A stretch of DNA of 64,000 bases from contig JALDXQ010000010.1 of NCBI GenBank assembly GCA_032156805.1, forward strand, positions 4,039-68,038, given 5' to 3'. Both the position numbers and the translations under genes were made by a program. Positions 16,773 to 25,308 of the stretch are shown here, in pieces. This DNA is from Gp6-AA40 sp032156805. GTDB lineage: Bacteria; Acidobacteriota; Vicinamibacteria; Vicinamibacterales; UBA2999. Each line of letters opens with the position of its first letter. Positions within the stretch are counted from its first letter, which is position 1. The notes below the pieces were generated by a model, which had not been told where the DNA came from, made no database searches, and saw only the letters and a list, made by a program, of their open reading frames with translations.

Positions 16773-17291
16773 ATGAAGCGATCCGGAGTGCTACTCCTCG
16801 GCGTATGCCTGCTTGGAGCCGCCGGTTGCGATGACGATTCGACGTCGCCGTCCAACCTACCAATCGTGATGACCGCCAACCTGAGCCCGGCCAACGAAGT
16901 GCCGCCCATCGCCAACGCCGAGAACACCGGCACCGGCGCTGTGCAGATCACTTTCAACGTGACGCGTGATGGAACCGGCGCGATCACGAGCGGAACAGCT
17001 GACTTCCACTTCCAACTGAGCGGCTTTCCCTCGAGCACCACGATCGTCGCCGCCCATATCCATCCTGGCGCCGCCGGCGTCAACGGTGGCGTCATCGTCA
17101 ACACCGGCATCGTCGCGGCGAACCCGGTCACACAGACAAACGGCGTCATGACGTTCTCCGTCAACAACGTCAGCGTTCCCGCCGCCACGCTTCAGGCGAT
17201 CGTGAACAATCCTGCCGGCTACTACTTCAACGCGCACTCGCCGACGAATCCCGGCGGCGTCGCACGCGGACAACTGAGTCGCGCTCTGTAA
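16773..17291 (+). CDS. CHRD-domain lipoprotein
   Basis: Protein of 172 residues; ATG at 16773 preceded by GGAGGA. A short signal peptide ends in the lipobox LLGAAGC, giving an acylated Cys near residue 20. The rest is a CHRD domain: LSPANEVPP at the start, HIHPGAAGVNGGV in the middle and NPAGYYFNAHSPTNPGG at the end, as in chordin-like repeats found in exported bacterial proteins. Probably outer-membrane or periplasmic; biochemical role unknown. Confidence 0.88.
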   Translation: MKRSGVLLLGVCLLGAAGCDDDSTSPSNLPIVMTANLSPANEVPPIANAENTGTGAVQITFNVTRDGTGAITSGTADFHFQLSGFPSSTTIVAAHIHPGAAGVNGGVIVNTGIVAANPVTQTNGVMTFSVNNVSVPAATLQAIVNNPAGYYFNAHSPTNPGGVARGQLSRAL

Positions 17292-17310
17292 CACAACCTG
17301 ACAACGTAGG

Positions 17311-17334
17311 GCGGGTCCTGCTCTTTGGACCCGC
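17311..17334. terminator. Hairpin between convergent genes (bidirectional terminator)
   Basis: GCGGGTCC (17311-17318) and GGACCCGC (17327-17334) form a perfect 8-bp stem with an 8-base loop, located between the stop of the CHRD gene and the stop of the convergent dioxygenase-like gene. No strong U-tract follows on either strand, so efficiency is uncertain. Confidence 0.55.
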
Positions 17335-17336
17335 TC

Positions 17337-18032
17337 TCACACTGAAATACCAACCTGAAACGTCGCTGCGTAGCCACCGTTGACGCTCCCGGCGGGCGTC
17401 ACGATCTCTGACGACAGGCTGTCGGAAAAGATCCCGTCTGACTGATTCGACATCGGGTTGGTTCCACGCGACGCGTAGACACCGCTCGCGTGCACGCTGT
17501 CGTTGGTCGATTCGGGGAAAGCGATCTGCGTGACCTTGACCGAACGGCCAGCCATCGTCACCTCCACGTGGATGTGCGTCGCCCGGCCCTGATACCAGCC
17601 TGGATAGATCGTGGTGAACGTGACTTCCCCGTTGCTGTTGGTCGTCTGGATACCACGCAGGTAGGTCTGGGTGGTCTGCGTCCCGTACTGCGAGTAGTTA
17701 CCCGCAGCGTCGACGTGCCAGATCTCGACGTTGGCGTTGGGAACCGCAGCGCAGGCATTCGCCACGTTGACCACTCGTATCGTGAGGGTCAGGAGCGTCC
17801 CGCTCTTCCCTTCTCTGATGTCGCTGCGAAACAAATCCACGAGCGACGGATACGGACCGACCGTTTCCGTCGGCGTGACCGCGCATGCAGCGTTGGTCGA
17901 TGTCGTCGTCGCGGCTTCGACCGTCGTGGACGGCGCGGTAGGCGTGTCGCCACATCCCCATGCCAACGCGACGCCCGCGGCGCCGACCGCACCCAGAGCC
18001 TCGCGCCGCGTGAGCAACCTCGAACCTTTCAT
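17337..18032 (-). CDS. Exported intradiol-dioxygenase-like protein
   Basis: Protein of 231 residues with a Tat-type leader (TRREALG) followed by a lipobox-like AWGC. The core shows the intradiol ring-cleavage dioxygenase order: GPYPSLVDLFRSDI, VEIWHVDAAGNYSQYG, TYLRGIQTTNSNGEVTFTTI, YPGWYQGRATHIHV. The Tyr residues near GNYSQY and PGWY and the two His of HIH are the expected Fe(III) ligands. Exported members occur in many bacteria with unknown aromatic substrates. It is convergent with the CHRD gene. Confidence 0.82.
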   Translation of the reverse strand: MKGSRLLTRREALGAVGAAGVALAWGCGDTPTAPSTTVEAATTTSTNAACAVTPTETVGPYPSLVDLFRSDIREGKSGTLLTLTIRVVNVANACAAVPNANVEIWHVDAAGNYSQYGTQTTQTYLRGIQTTNSNGEVTFTTIYPGWYQGRATHIHVEVTMAGRSVKVTQIAFPESTNDSVHASGVYASRGTNPMSNQSDGIFSDSLSSEIVTPAGSVNGGYAATFQVGISV

Positions 18033-18066
18033 CTCATTCCCTCCACAACCAGTGTGAAGGGCCAGA

Positions 18067-18084
18067 TGTCACAGAACTGTGACA
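18067..18084. promoter_or_regulatory. 8-bp palindrome before the dioxygenase-like gene
   Basis: TGTCACAG-AA-CTGTGACA is a perfect inverted repeat in the 77-bp gap between the barrel-protein stop and the dioxygenase-like start. It resembles a dimeric regulator site; it could also be the terminator stem of the upstream gene. Confidence 0.35.
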
Positions 18085-18109
18085 GGTCGGTGCAGAGATC
18101 GTGGCGCGT

Positions 18110-21100
18110 TCACCAGCCTGGCATCAGGTTGAAGCCGAAGACCCACCCGTTACCCGGCCGTTGGAAGGCGCGTGCGAAGTCGAATTCGCCGACGGCATAG
18201 CCGAACAAATTGACCCGAAGGGCCACGCCCGCCGACGAGACGCCTCCGCGCGATCCGCCAAGAACGTCGGGGCGCTCACCCTGGTTCCACGCGCTCCCGG
18301 CGTCGGCAAAGAATGCGACCTCGACCGGAAGCGGCCCGTACATGTTGCCAGATGCACCGAAAGGGCGGAGCAGCGGGAAGCGGAATTCGACGTTGCCAAC
18401 CAGCATGCGGCTCCCCAGCAATCGATCGATCAGCTCGCAACTGCCGCCCGCGGTGGGTACGCACTCCTCTGCGCCGATGCTCGACACGTCGTACCCGCGA
18501 ACAAGCCAGGGATAACCGACGTAGAGCGGCGAGATTCGAGTGTCCCGGGACCCGCTGCCGTACCGCCCGTAGTGCATGACCCGGAAGGCCAGCGTGTAGA
18601 ACGGCGCAGGCATGAAGTAGCGCCGGTAGTCGGCGAGAACGCCAGTAAAATTGAGCGTTCCGAAGGTGGGTGACGCTTCGAGCCGGTACCGCTGGCCCTG
18701 CACCGGGCTGGTCACGCCGAAGACCGATGCATCGAAGACGAATGCGGCGGAACTGGTCCCGAGGTTCAACGTATCGGCAAGAGGCGTGGTCACTGTGGAG
18801 TCCTCGTACACTCTGCCGGTGTTCAGCGAGTAGGTCGTCGTCGTGACCGTCTGATCGAATGAAATGCTGCTGACACCAGCCTGCAACTCCAGGCGGCGCG
18901 ATCGATCCAGCGGGTACGAGATCACGCCGGATGCGTTGCGCTCGGTCTGGCGAAAGACGAAGAGCTGCTCGGATTGGACCAGGTCGCCGTTCGGAAGGCG
19001 GCCAGCACTGGCCTGGTAGCCGCTGGTGAGGTATGGAATCTGACCACCGACCAGCCCCCAGTTCCAGCGTCGCGACAGGTTGAGGTACCCGACCTGGGCG
19101 CCGATGTCCTTGGCACTCATCTCACCGTTGATCCCGGTGTTGACCTGGAAGGCAGTCGAGAGCACGTGATTCCCCAGCTGATCCGCGAAGGTCAGCGCGA
19201 TCCCCCCGCCGAAGGACGTGCCAAACCTGCTGACGCCAACCCCGATGACCGGTTGACTCACACCCTGGAGTTGAAGCCTGGCGCGATAGGGCTCGACTTC
19301 ATACGTCACCGGCTCTGGCAGACCGACTTCCGGCGCCGCCAGAAGCGACGAGACCTCACTGGTCTTCCCCTCGAGCGGAGCCAACACCGCTGCATCGATC
19401 GAGGCCGTGGAGACCGGGCGGACGGGAGAGTCGGCATCGACGGTTCGGATGTCGTACTTGCCATCCTGATACACGTTGAAAGCGACGGTGCCTGTCCGCG
19501 ACGCCACGCTCATTGCGGGGCTCAGGCTGGTGATCCCGCTGACGCCGGTTGCGACGGACGTGACCTGCACCGTTTCGGCGCCATCGAGAGTCGCCCGGTA
19601 GACGTTCGAGATCCCGTCATGATCGGAAATGAAGTACAGCGATCGACTGTCCGGCGCCCACTGCGGGTTGATGTGTTTGCCTTTCACGCCAGTCGGGACC
19701 TGCTGTACGGCGCCGCTTTCCGGATCGATCGTCGCGAGCGCATACGGCCCGAACGCCAGCGTCGTCAGGTTGCTCGCAAACCGGTCGGTGGCAAACGCGA
19801 TGCGCCGGCCGTCGGGCGACCACGCCGGCTGCAGATCGGCGAATGAGTCCTTCGTGAGCTGACGCAGACGGTTGGCCTGCAGATCGTACACAAAGAGATC
19901 GGTGATCCCCTGGTGCATGCCAGTGAAGCTGATCGCGCTGCCATCGGGCGCCCATGTCGGGTGCATGATCTCGTCAACGTCAGGCACCTCGATCTCGCGC
20001 GTCACGCCGCCGCGCTGCGCGTCGAAGATCGCGAGTGCTGCGCGGCCGCCGGTCACTGTCGCGACCGCAATCTTCTGGCTCGTGCTGTCCCATGCGCCGG
20101 TCGATTGAATGAACTGCACGCTGGAGAAGTGCGGATCGGTCGCCTGACTGGTCAACCTCCGGACGATGCGACCGGTAGATGCTTCGGCCACGTACACATC
20201 AACGGAGAAAAAGCTGCGCGTGGAGAGGAAGGCAATCCATTTGCCGTCAGGGCTGATCGCAGGACCGACGTTGAGATCAGCACCGAGCTCTTTCCCTTCG
20301 ATGCTGAGCCTCCCCGGCGCGCCGGCCGACGCTCTCAGAATCGGCTCGTACGCTTCGCGGATGAATGCATGCCAATCCGTCGACACTTCCTTCGTCGAAA
20401 CACCCAGCACCTGCTGAAAGGCTCCCTCGATGCCGTGTCTCGAAGCGACTGTCAGCATGTCTCCGATGACCTCATCCCCCCACCGGCCAGCGATATACGC
20501 CCAGACAGCCTGACCCCATCGATAAGGGAAGTACTTCGGGTTGTCGAGGTCCCTGATTTCAGGGAGCGCCTCTCCACGGGCCGCGTCCCGAAGCCACATC
20601 GCCGTGTTGGGATCCACCGGCCCGATGGACAGGTATTCCGCCATCCCTTCGATAAACCAGAGTGGAAGCTGCGCCAACCCGGTATCGCCCTGGGCGCCCT
20701 CCGGCGGCTTCGTCATGTCGTATTGAAACGCGTGCACGAGCTCGTGGCCGATGACGTGGTCAGTGTCGGCAAGCGGACCGGCGAGCGGAAGGACGATGCG
20801 TCGTCGCAGTCCCTCTGTGACACCGCCTGTGCCCTCGCCGATCTCGCCACCGATGACGTTGGTTTGTTCGAAGTCGACGTGAGAGCCGTACAAGATGAGC
20901 GGCTGGCGGCCACTCAGCTCGTGACCGAGGAGGCGCTCGAGCCGAAATCTCCAGCGCTCCGCGAGGCGTGCGGCGATCTCTGTGCCTGTTTGTTCGCGCG
21001 GGTAGAAGTAGATGTCGAAGTGCTCGGTCTTCATCACCTGGAAGTCGAACGTCCGGTAGTGAACCTTGTTGCGGCCGAAGTACTGAGCCGAGGCGGGCGC

Positions 21101-21169
21101 GGCGGCTCCGCAGGCGAACAGCAGCGCAAGAGCTGCGATGACTCGATGGAACGAGTGCACTCGACGCAT
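18110..21169 (-). CDS. Peptidase MA / beta-propeller / outer-membrane barrel protein
   Basis: Protein of 1019 residues with a Sec signal peptide ending ASAQ near residue 29. Residues about 45-270 form a gluzincin-type peptidase MA domain with the zinc motif HELVH (in GHELVHAFQYD near 143). About 290-600 is a TolB-like propeller (SPDGKWIAFLSTRS, WAPDGSAISFTG, WSPDGRRIAFATDR, WAPDSRSLYFISD). From about 660 to the end the sequence alternates as a beta barrel of the Omp85/surface-antigen type (YGSGSRDTRISPLYVGYPWLVRGY, RVNLFGYAVGEFDFARAF). It should reach the cell surface or periplasm. It is a single gene, not in an obvious operon. Confidence 0.85.
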   Translation of the reverse strand: MRRVHSFHRVIAALALLFACGAAAPASAQYFGRNKVHYRTFDFQVMKTEHFDIYFYPREQTGTEIAARLAERWRFRLERLLGHELSGRQPLILYGSHVDFEQTNVIGGEIGEGTGGVTEGLRRRIVLPLAGPLADTDHVIGHELVHAFQYDMTKPPEGAQGDTGLAQLPLWFIEGMAEYLSIGPVDPNTAMWLRDAARGEALPEIRDLDNPKYFPYRWGQAVWAYIAGRWGDEVIGDMLTVASRHGIEGAFQQVLGVSTKEVSTDWHAFIREAYEPILRASAGAPGRLSIEGKELGADLNVGPAISPDGKWIAFLSTRSFFSVDVYVAEASTGRIVRRLTSQATDPHFSSVQFIQSTGAWDSTSQKIAVATVTGGRAALAIFDAQRGGVTREIEVPDVDEIMHPTWAPDGSAISFTGMHQGITDLFVYDLQANRLRQLTKDSFADLQPAWSPDGRRIAFATDRFASNLTTLAFGPYALATIDPESGAVQQVPTGVKGKHINPQWAPDSRSLYFISDHDGISNVYRATLDGAETVQVTSVATGVSGITSLSPAMSVASRTGTVAFNVYQDGKYDIRTVDADSPVRPVSTASIDAAVLAPLEGKTSEVSSLLAAPEVGLPEPVTYEVEPYRARLQLQGVSQPVIGVGVSRFGTSFGGGIALTFADQLGNHVLSTAFQVNTGINGEMSAKDIGAQVGYLNLSRRWNWGLVGGQIPYLTSGYQASAGRLPNGDLVQSEQLFVFRQTERNASGVISYPLDRSRRLELQAGVSSISFDQTVTTTTYSLNTGRVYEDSTVTTPLADTLNLGTSSAAFVFDASVFGVTSPVQGQRYRLEASPTFGTLNFTGVLADYRRYFMPAPFYTLAFRVMHYGRYGSGSRDTRISPLYVGYPWLVRGYDVSSIGAEECVPTAGGSCELIDRLLGSRMLVGNVEFRFPLLRPFGASGNMYGPLPVEVAFFADAGSAWNQGERPDVLGGSRGGVSSAGVALRVNLFGYAVGEFDFARAFQRPGNGWVFGFNLMPGW

Positions 21170-21328
21170 CCGTGAACCCCCGGACGCGTTCGAGCAAGAG
21201 ACGCACCACCCGGCCCGCGCATGTGTATTGACGAATGCGCGGGTGCCGGCAAAGGAGGCCAGGCGCTTTCACGATGAATGAGCTTCTGAGAGGACCGGGT
21301 TTTCGCCGAAAAGAGACAGCCCGTGAGC
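21170..21328. other. Intergenic DNA without a recognisable gene
   Basis: This lies upstream of the barrel protein and downstream of the gene remnant at 21329. I see no intact ORF with family resemblance and no strong hairpin. Confidence 0.5.
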
Positions 21329-21568
21329 TCAGCGCCACCCGAGACGCACGACCTCGAAGTCGCCGGCCGTGAGGCTGCGGAACGCCGGGTTCAGCTCGTC
21401 GTTGTTCCAGCGCGAATCCTGGGCTCCGCTGATGAACGTGTCGCTGCCGTTGTCGGCCACGATGAGGCCATGCGTCTGCATGGCGCGGAAGATGTTCTGG
21501 ATGTAGATCGGGTAACCCGACAGGCTCTTCGAGCAAGAACCGCACCCGACCTCGTGCGGGAACAGCAT
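21329..21568 (-). pseudogene. C-terminal remnant of an exported protein family
   Basis: A 79-residue ORF whose translation (YIQNIFRAMQTHGLIVADNG, then FISGAQDSRWNNDELNPAF and DFEVVRLGW) resembles the extreme C-terminus of larger secreted proteins that end with an ADNGSxxFISG/DRW/DFEVV block, as I recall them from related bacteria. Nothing upstream on the minus strand encodes the rest of such a protein, so a 5'-deleted remnant is the best reading. It could alternatively be a small expressed ORF from the ATG at 21568. Confidence 0.5.
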
Positions 21569-21816
21569 GCGTCAATTGTGCAACCCCGCACACGTCCCGC
21601 ACTCGCTCCCTTCGATTATCGGATTGCCAATGACGGATCCGATGAGCGGATATGCGAACACAAATCTGGTGGGTCAAATCAGAAGTCTTCTCGTTTTGAA
21701 ACACGCACCTGATCTGATCTGACACACGCCCAATCGCACTCGTCGCCGGCATTTGGCGATTCGCGCCAATTTTCCATGGCAGTGGACTTGCTGAGCTATG
21801 GGACGCCAGGTGACGT
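21569..21816. other. Leader region of the ABC/sigma/CHAT gene run
   Basis: A 248-bp segment of lower GC than its surroundings with a direct repeat GATCTGATCTGA near 21711 and a hairpin TTGGCG-ATTCG-CGCCAA at 21753-21769. It should contain the promoter for the plus-strand run starting at 21817. No convincing -35/-10 pair could be fixed by eye. Confidence 0.4.
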
Positions 21817-23322
21817 GTGTCCGTGTTGCAGGTAACGAATCTCACCGTGAGTTATCCAGGGCGACCTGCGGTCGTCGACGGCGTGAGCCTGTCGATCGCA
21901 CCCGGTGAAGTCGTCGGCCTGTCAGGTCCGTCGGGATCCGGCAAGTCGACGCTGGCCGCATCGCTTCTCGGATTGCTCACGCACGACACCACGGTGACGG
22001 GATCGATCAAGTTCGATGGGCGGGAACTGCACGGGCTGACCGAGCGCGAGCTCGAAGACATTCGTGGCGCACGAATCGCGCTGGTGTTCCAGGAGTCGGC
22101 GCTCGCACTGAACCCGCTGCTCACGGTGGGCGCGCAGATCGTCGAAGTGGTACTGGCTCATGACTCCTGCACGCGCGCCGAAGCGACGCAGCGCGCCCGT
22201 GACGTCATGACCGATGTTGGCTTTGACGAGCAGCGCGACCGAATCTTCGACGCCTATCCACACGAGCTCAGTGGCGGCCAGCGCCAGCGGATCCTGGTCG
22301 CACAGGCCATCGTCTGCCACCCCGCGCTGGTCATTGCCGATGAGCCGGTCGCGTCACTCGACGAGGAGACACGCACCGAGATCCTCGCACTGCTCCGAAC
22401 CCTGAATCAGCGATCGGGCACATCGTTTCTGCTCATCACGCACAGCGCCGACGTACTCGCCAGTACCGCCGACCGCGTCATCGAGATGCGTGGCGGGAAG
22501 ATCGTCGAAGGGAGCCTCCCGGCGCGCACCTTGCCGGGTTCGCTCTCACCGGTGGCGCGTGCAGCCAGGCACCGCGCTCGTGGCGGCGATGCGATCGTCG
22601 AGGTCATTGAACTCGGCCGGACGTATGAGCAACGCCGGCTGTTTCGCTCACACACGCCGCCCGTCGAGGCACTGCGAGGCGTGGACCTCTCGATCGTGCG
22701 CGGCTCGACGATGGGGCTAACGGGACGATCGGGATGCGGCAAGTCCACACTCGCCCGCTGCATCGCTGGCCTTGAAACCGCGGACAGCGGACGGATTCGC
22801 ATCAACGGAACCGACATCGCACGACTGCATGGCCGCGCGCTGCTGCCCTTCCGCAACCAGGTGCAGGTGATCTTTCAGGATTCAGCGGCCGCGCTGAATC
22901 CGCGCTTCACTGCGCTCGATGTCGTGACCGAGCCACTGGTCATTCAGGGTCTCGGCTCCGCCGCAGATCGTCGAGAACGTGCGGTCGACCTGATGACGCA
23001 CGTTGGACTGTCGCCGGATCGGCTGGCATCGCGCTCGGGCGAATTCAGCGGCGGCGAACGTCAGCGGCTGGCGATCGCGCGAGCCCTCGCGGTCAGTCCA
23101 CGGCTCTTGATCCTCGACGAGGCATTTTCCGGCCTCGACAATGCGACACGCGATCGCATCGTTCGACTGCTGGTCGATCTGCAGTCTGCACAGGGGCTCA
23201 CCTACCTGTGCATCTCGCACGACCTGGATTTCCTTGCCCGATTCGCGCGCGACATCGTTGTGATGGATGACGGGCGGATCGTCTCGCCCCGGCGCTTCGT
23301 GCCACAGGGAGCCGTCGCATGA
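21817..23322 (+). CDS. Fused dual ATPase of a peptide-type ABC importer (DppD-DppF-like)
   Basis: Protein of 501 residues from a GTG start. Two complete ABC domains in one chain: Walker A GPSGSGKST and GRSGCGKST, signatures ELSGGQRQR and EFSGGERQR, Walker B LVIADEP and LLILDEA. The first half is DppD/OppD-like, the second DppF/OppF-like. It powers import through the two permeases that follow. Its stop overlaps the next start (4 bases, ATGATGG). Substrate class (peptides, nickel or glycans) is not fixed by sequence alone. Confidence 0.93.
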   Translation: MSVLQVTNLTVSYPGRPAVVDGVSLSIAPGEVVGLSGPSGSGKSTLAASLLGLLTHDTTVTGSIKFDGRELHGLTERELEDIRGARIALVFQESALALNPLLTVGAQIVEVVLAHDSCTRAEATQRARDVMTDVGFDEQRDRIFDAYPHELSGGQRQRILVAQAIVCHPALVIADEPVASLDEETRTEILALLRTLNQRSGTSFLLITHSADVLASTADRVIEMRGGKIVEGSLPARTLPGSLSPVARAARHRARGGDAIVEVIELGRTYEQRRLFRSHTPPVEALRGVDLSIVRGSTMGLTGRSGCGKSTLARCIAGLETADSGRIRINGTDIARLHGRALLPFRNQVQVIFQDSAAALNPRFTALDVVTEPLVIQGLGSAADRRERAVDLMTHVGLSPDRLASRSGEFSGGERQRLAIARALAVSPRLLILDEAFSGLDNATRDRIVRLLVDLQSAQGLTYLCISHDLDFLARFARDIVVMDDGRIVSPRRFVPQGAVA

Positions 23323-24278
23323 TGGCGATCGCACGCCGCATCGGGTCGAGCATCGTGACGCTGTTCGCCGTGTCGGTGCTTTCGTTTGCCTTGCTGGAGC
23401 TCGCGCCCGGCGACTTCTTCGCCGAGCTGCAGGCTGACACGCGCGTGTCGGCGCAGACAGTCGACGCCCTGCGCCAGCAGTACGGCCTGACGCAGTCCCC
23501 TGTTGTCCGTTACTGGCAGTGGCTGCAGTCGTTCGTCGCCGGTGACCTTGGATTCTCGATCGCGCATCGCGCGCCGGTCTCGTCGGTGATCTGGGACCGT
23601 GCGGGCAACACACTCCTCCTGACGATTCCGGCCATGCTGCTGACGTGGACGTTGGCGATGCCGCTCGGCGTGTGGGTCGCACGCCGGCGGAATCAGTGGC
23701 CCGATCGCGTATGCGGCGGCGTGACCTCGACCCTCGTGGCGTTGCCCGACCTGCTCGTGGCGATGTTCCTGCTCCTGATCGCGCTGCGGACAGGGCTGTT
23801 TCCAACCGGCGGGATGCAGACGCCAGGGGCCGAACACCTGGGCCTCGGCGCGCGCCTCTGGGATTTCGCCACGCATGCGTTCCTTCCGCTGTGCGCGCTG
23901 GTCGCGACGACGCTGCCTGCTCTCGTTCGCCACATCCGGGCGAGCGTGATCGAAGCCGGCCAGGCGCCGACGGTTCTGGCGGCGCGCGCTCACGGCATCG
24001 CGCGCTCACGGATCACGCTGCGCTACGTGATGCCCCTGGCCGCCAACCCGCTGATCGCACTGGCGGGCCTGTCGATCGCCACGCTGCTCAGCGCGTCGCT
24101 CCTCATCGAAGTGGTCATGAGCTGGCCCGGGCTGGGACCGTTGCTCGTGGAATCGCTGCTCGCCAAGGACGTGCACGTCGTCCTGAGCGCCTCGATGCTG
24201 GCGAGCACACTGCTCGTGGTCGGCAATCTCGCCGCCGACCTCACCCTCTACGCCGTCGATCCGAGGATTCGCGCATGA
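23319..24278 (+). CDS. ABC importer permease (DppB-like)
   Basis: Protein of 319 residues with an N-terminal membrane helix (SSIVTLFAVSVLSFALLELA), a periplasmic loop containing LRQQYGLTQSPVVRYWQWL, and about five further helices. The EAA loop ILAARAHGIARSRI-type string (VLAARAHGIARSR) near residue 225 is the ATPase docking site. The family DppB/OppB layout is complete. It overlaps the ATPase gene upstream and the next permease downstream by 4 bases each. Confidence 0.92.
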   Translation: MMAIARRIGSSIVTLFAVSVLSFALLELAPGDFFAELQADTRVSAQTVDALRQQYGLTQSPVVRYWQWLQSFVAGDLGFSIAHRAPVSSVIWDRAGNTLLLTIPAMLLTWTLAMPLGVWVARRRNQWPDRVCGGVTSTLVALPDLLVAMFLLLIALRTGLFPTGGMQTPGAEHLGLGARLWDFATHAFLPLCALVATTLPALVRHIRASVIEAGQAPTVLAARAHGIARSRITLRYVMPLAANPLIALAGLSIATLLSASLLIEVVMSWPGLGPLLVESLLAKDVHVVLSASMLASTLLVVGNLAADLTLYAVDPRIRA

Positions 24279-25297
24279 CCCGCACTCGCGCGATCGCCTC
24301 CGTCCTCGTCGGCCTCCACCTGCTCGTGCTGCTCGCAGGTTTCGCCGCGCCGTACGACCCGGTGGAGCAGGCGCGCGCGTTTCCATTCGCGCCGCCAACA
24401 ACCCTTCACTTCGTCGACGCCGACGGCCGATTCCACTTCCGGCCTTTCGTGTACGGCCTGGCGCCGGACCCGAACAACTTCGACGAATACGTCGAAGACA
24501 CGACGCAGCGATTCCCGGTGCAGCTGATGGTGACGGGAGCCACATACACGTTGCTGCCCGGCATCCAGAGCCGGATTCATGTCTTTGGCGTCGACGCACC
24601 TGGCCGGATTTCGTTGCTCGGCACCGACGGCTTCGGCCGCGATGTGCTCTCGCGCCTGCTGCACGGAGGCCGCATCTCGATCGGGGCCGGGCTTCTGGCC
24701 ACGCTGTGCGCGCTGCTGGTCGGCGTCACCTTTGGCGCGCTTGCCGGCTTCTTCGGAGGGCGGATCGACGCGCTACTCATGAGGGTGGCCGACCTCTTCA
24801 TGGCGATCCCGTGGATCTACCTCTTGTTCGCGGTCAGGGCCGCACTGCCGCTTCATCTCGACACGCGTGCGACCTTCCTGCTGCTGGTTGCCGTGCTTGG
24901 CGTGGTCGGCTGGGCGCGCCCGGCGCGACTCATTCGCGGGATCGTGCTGAGCGCGCGCGAGCGGACCTACGTGACTGCGGCGCGAGGCTTCGGCGCCACG
25001 TCGCCGTACCTGCTGCGGCGTCACGTGCTGCCGCACGCGCTGGGCGTTGTCCTGACACAAGCCGGCCTGCTGGTGCCGCAGTACATCCTCGCGGAGGTCA
25101 CGCTCTCGTTTCTCGGTCTGGGCGTTGGCGAGCCGACACCAAGCTGGGGCGCGATGCTCGGAAGCCTGCAGCAGTACTCCGTGCTGACGTCGTACTGGTG
25201 GATGTTCACGCCAGCGGTTGCGCTGGTGACGGTTGCAGTTGCCTATCACGCGCTCACCTCGATGGTGCACGAGCGCATGCGTCTCGTCGCGGGTTGA
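24275..25297 (+). CDS. ABC importer permease (DppC-like)
   Basis: Protein of 340 residues; ATG at 24275 in an ATGA overlap with the upstream permease. First membrane helix at 8-28, then an unusually long periplasmic segment (about 30-115), then LLGTDGFGRDVLSRLLHGGRIS, the family entry to the permease core, and the EAA loop VTAARGFGATSPYLLRRHVLP. Together with the DppB-like protein it forms the channel. The extended loop after helix 1 is longer than in typical DppC. Confidence 0.92.
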   Translation: MTRTRAIASVLVGLHLLVLLAGFAAPYDPVEQARAFPFAPPTTLHFVDADGRFHFRPFVYGLAPDPNNFDEYVEDTTQRFPVQLMVTGATYTLLPGIQSRIHVFGVDAPGRISLLGTDGFGRDVLSRLLHGGRISIGAGLLATLCALLVGVTFGALAGFFGGRIDALLMRVADLFMAIPWIYLLFAVRAALPLHLDTRATFLLLVAVLGVVGWARPARLIRGIVLSARERTYVTAARGFGATSPYLLRRHVLPHALGVVLTQAGLLVPQYILAEVTLSFLGLGVGEPTPSWGAMLGSLQQYSVLTSYWWMFTPAVALVTVAVAYHALTSMVHERMRLVAG

Positions 25298-25308
25298 GGA
25301 GAAGTGCC

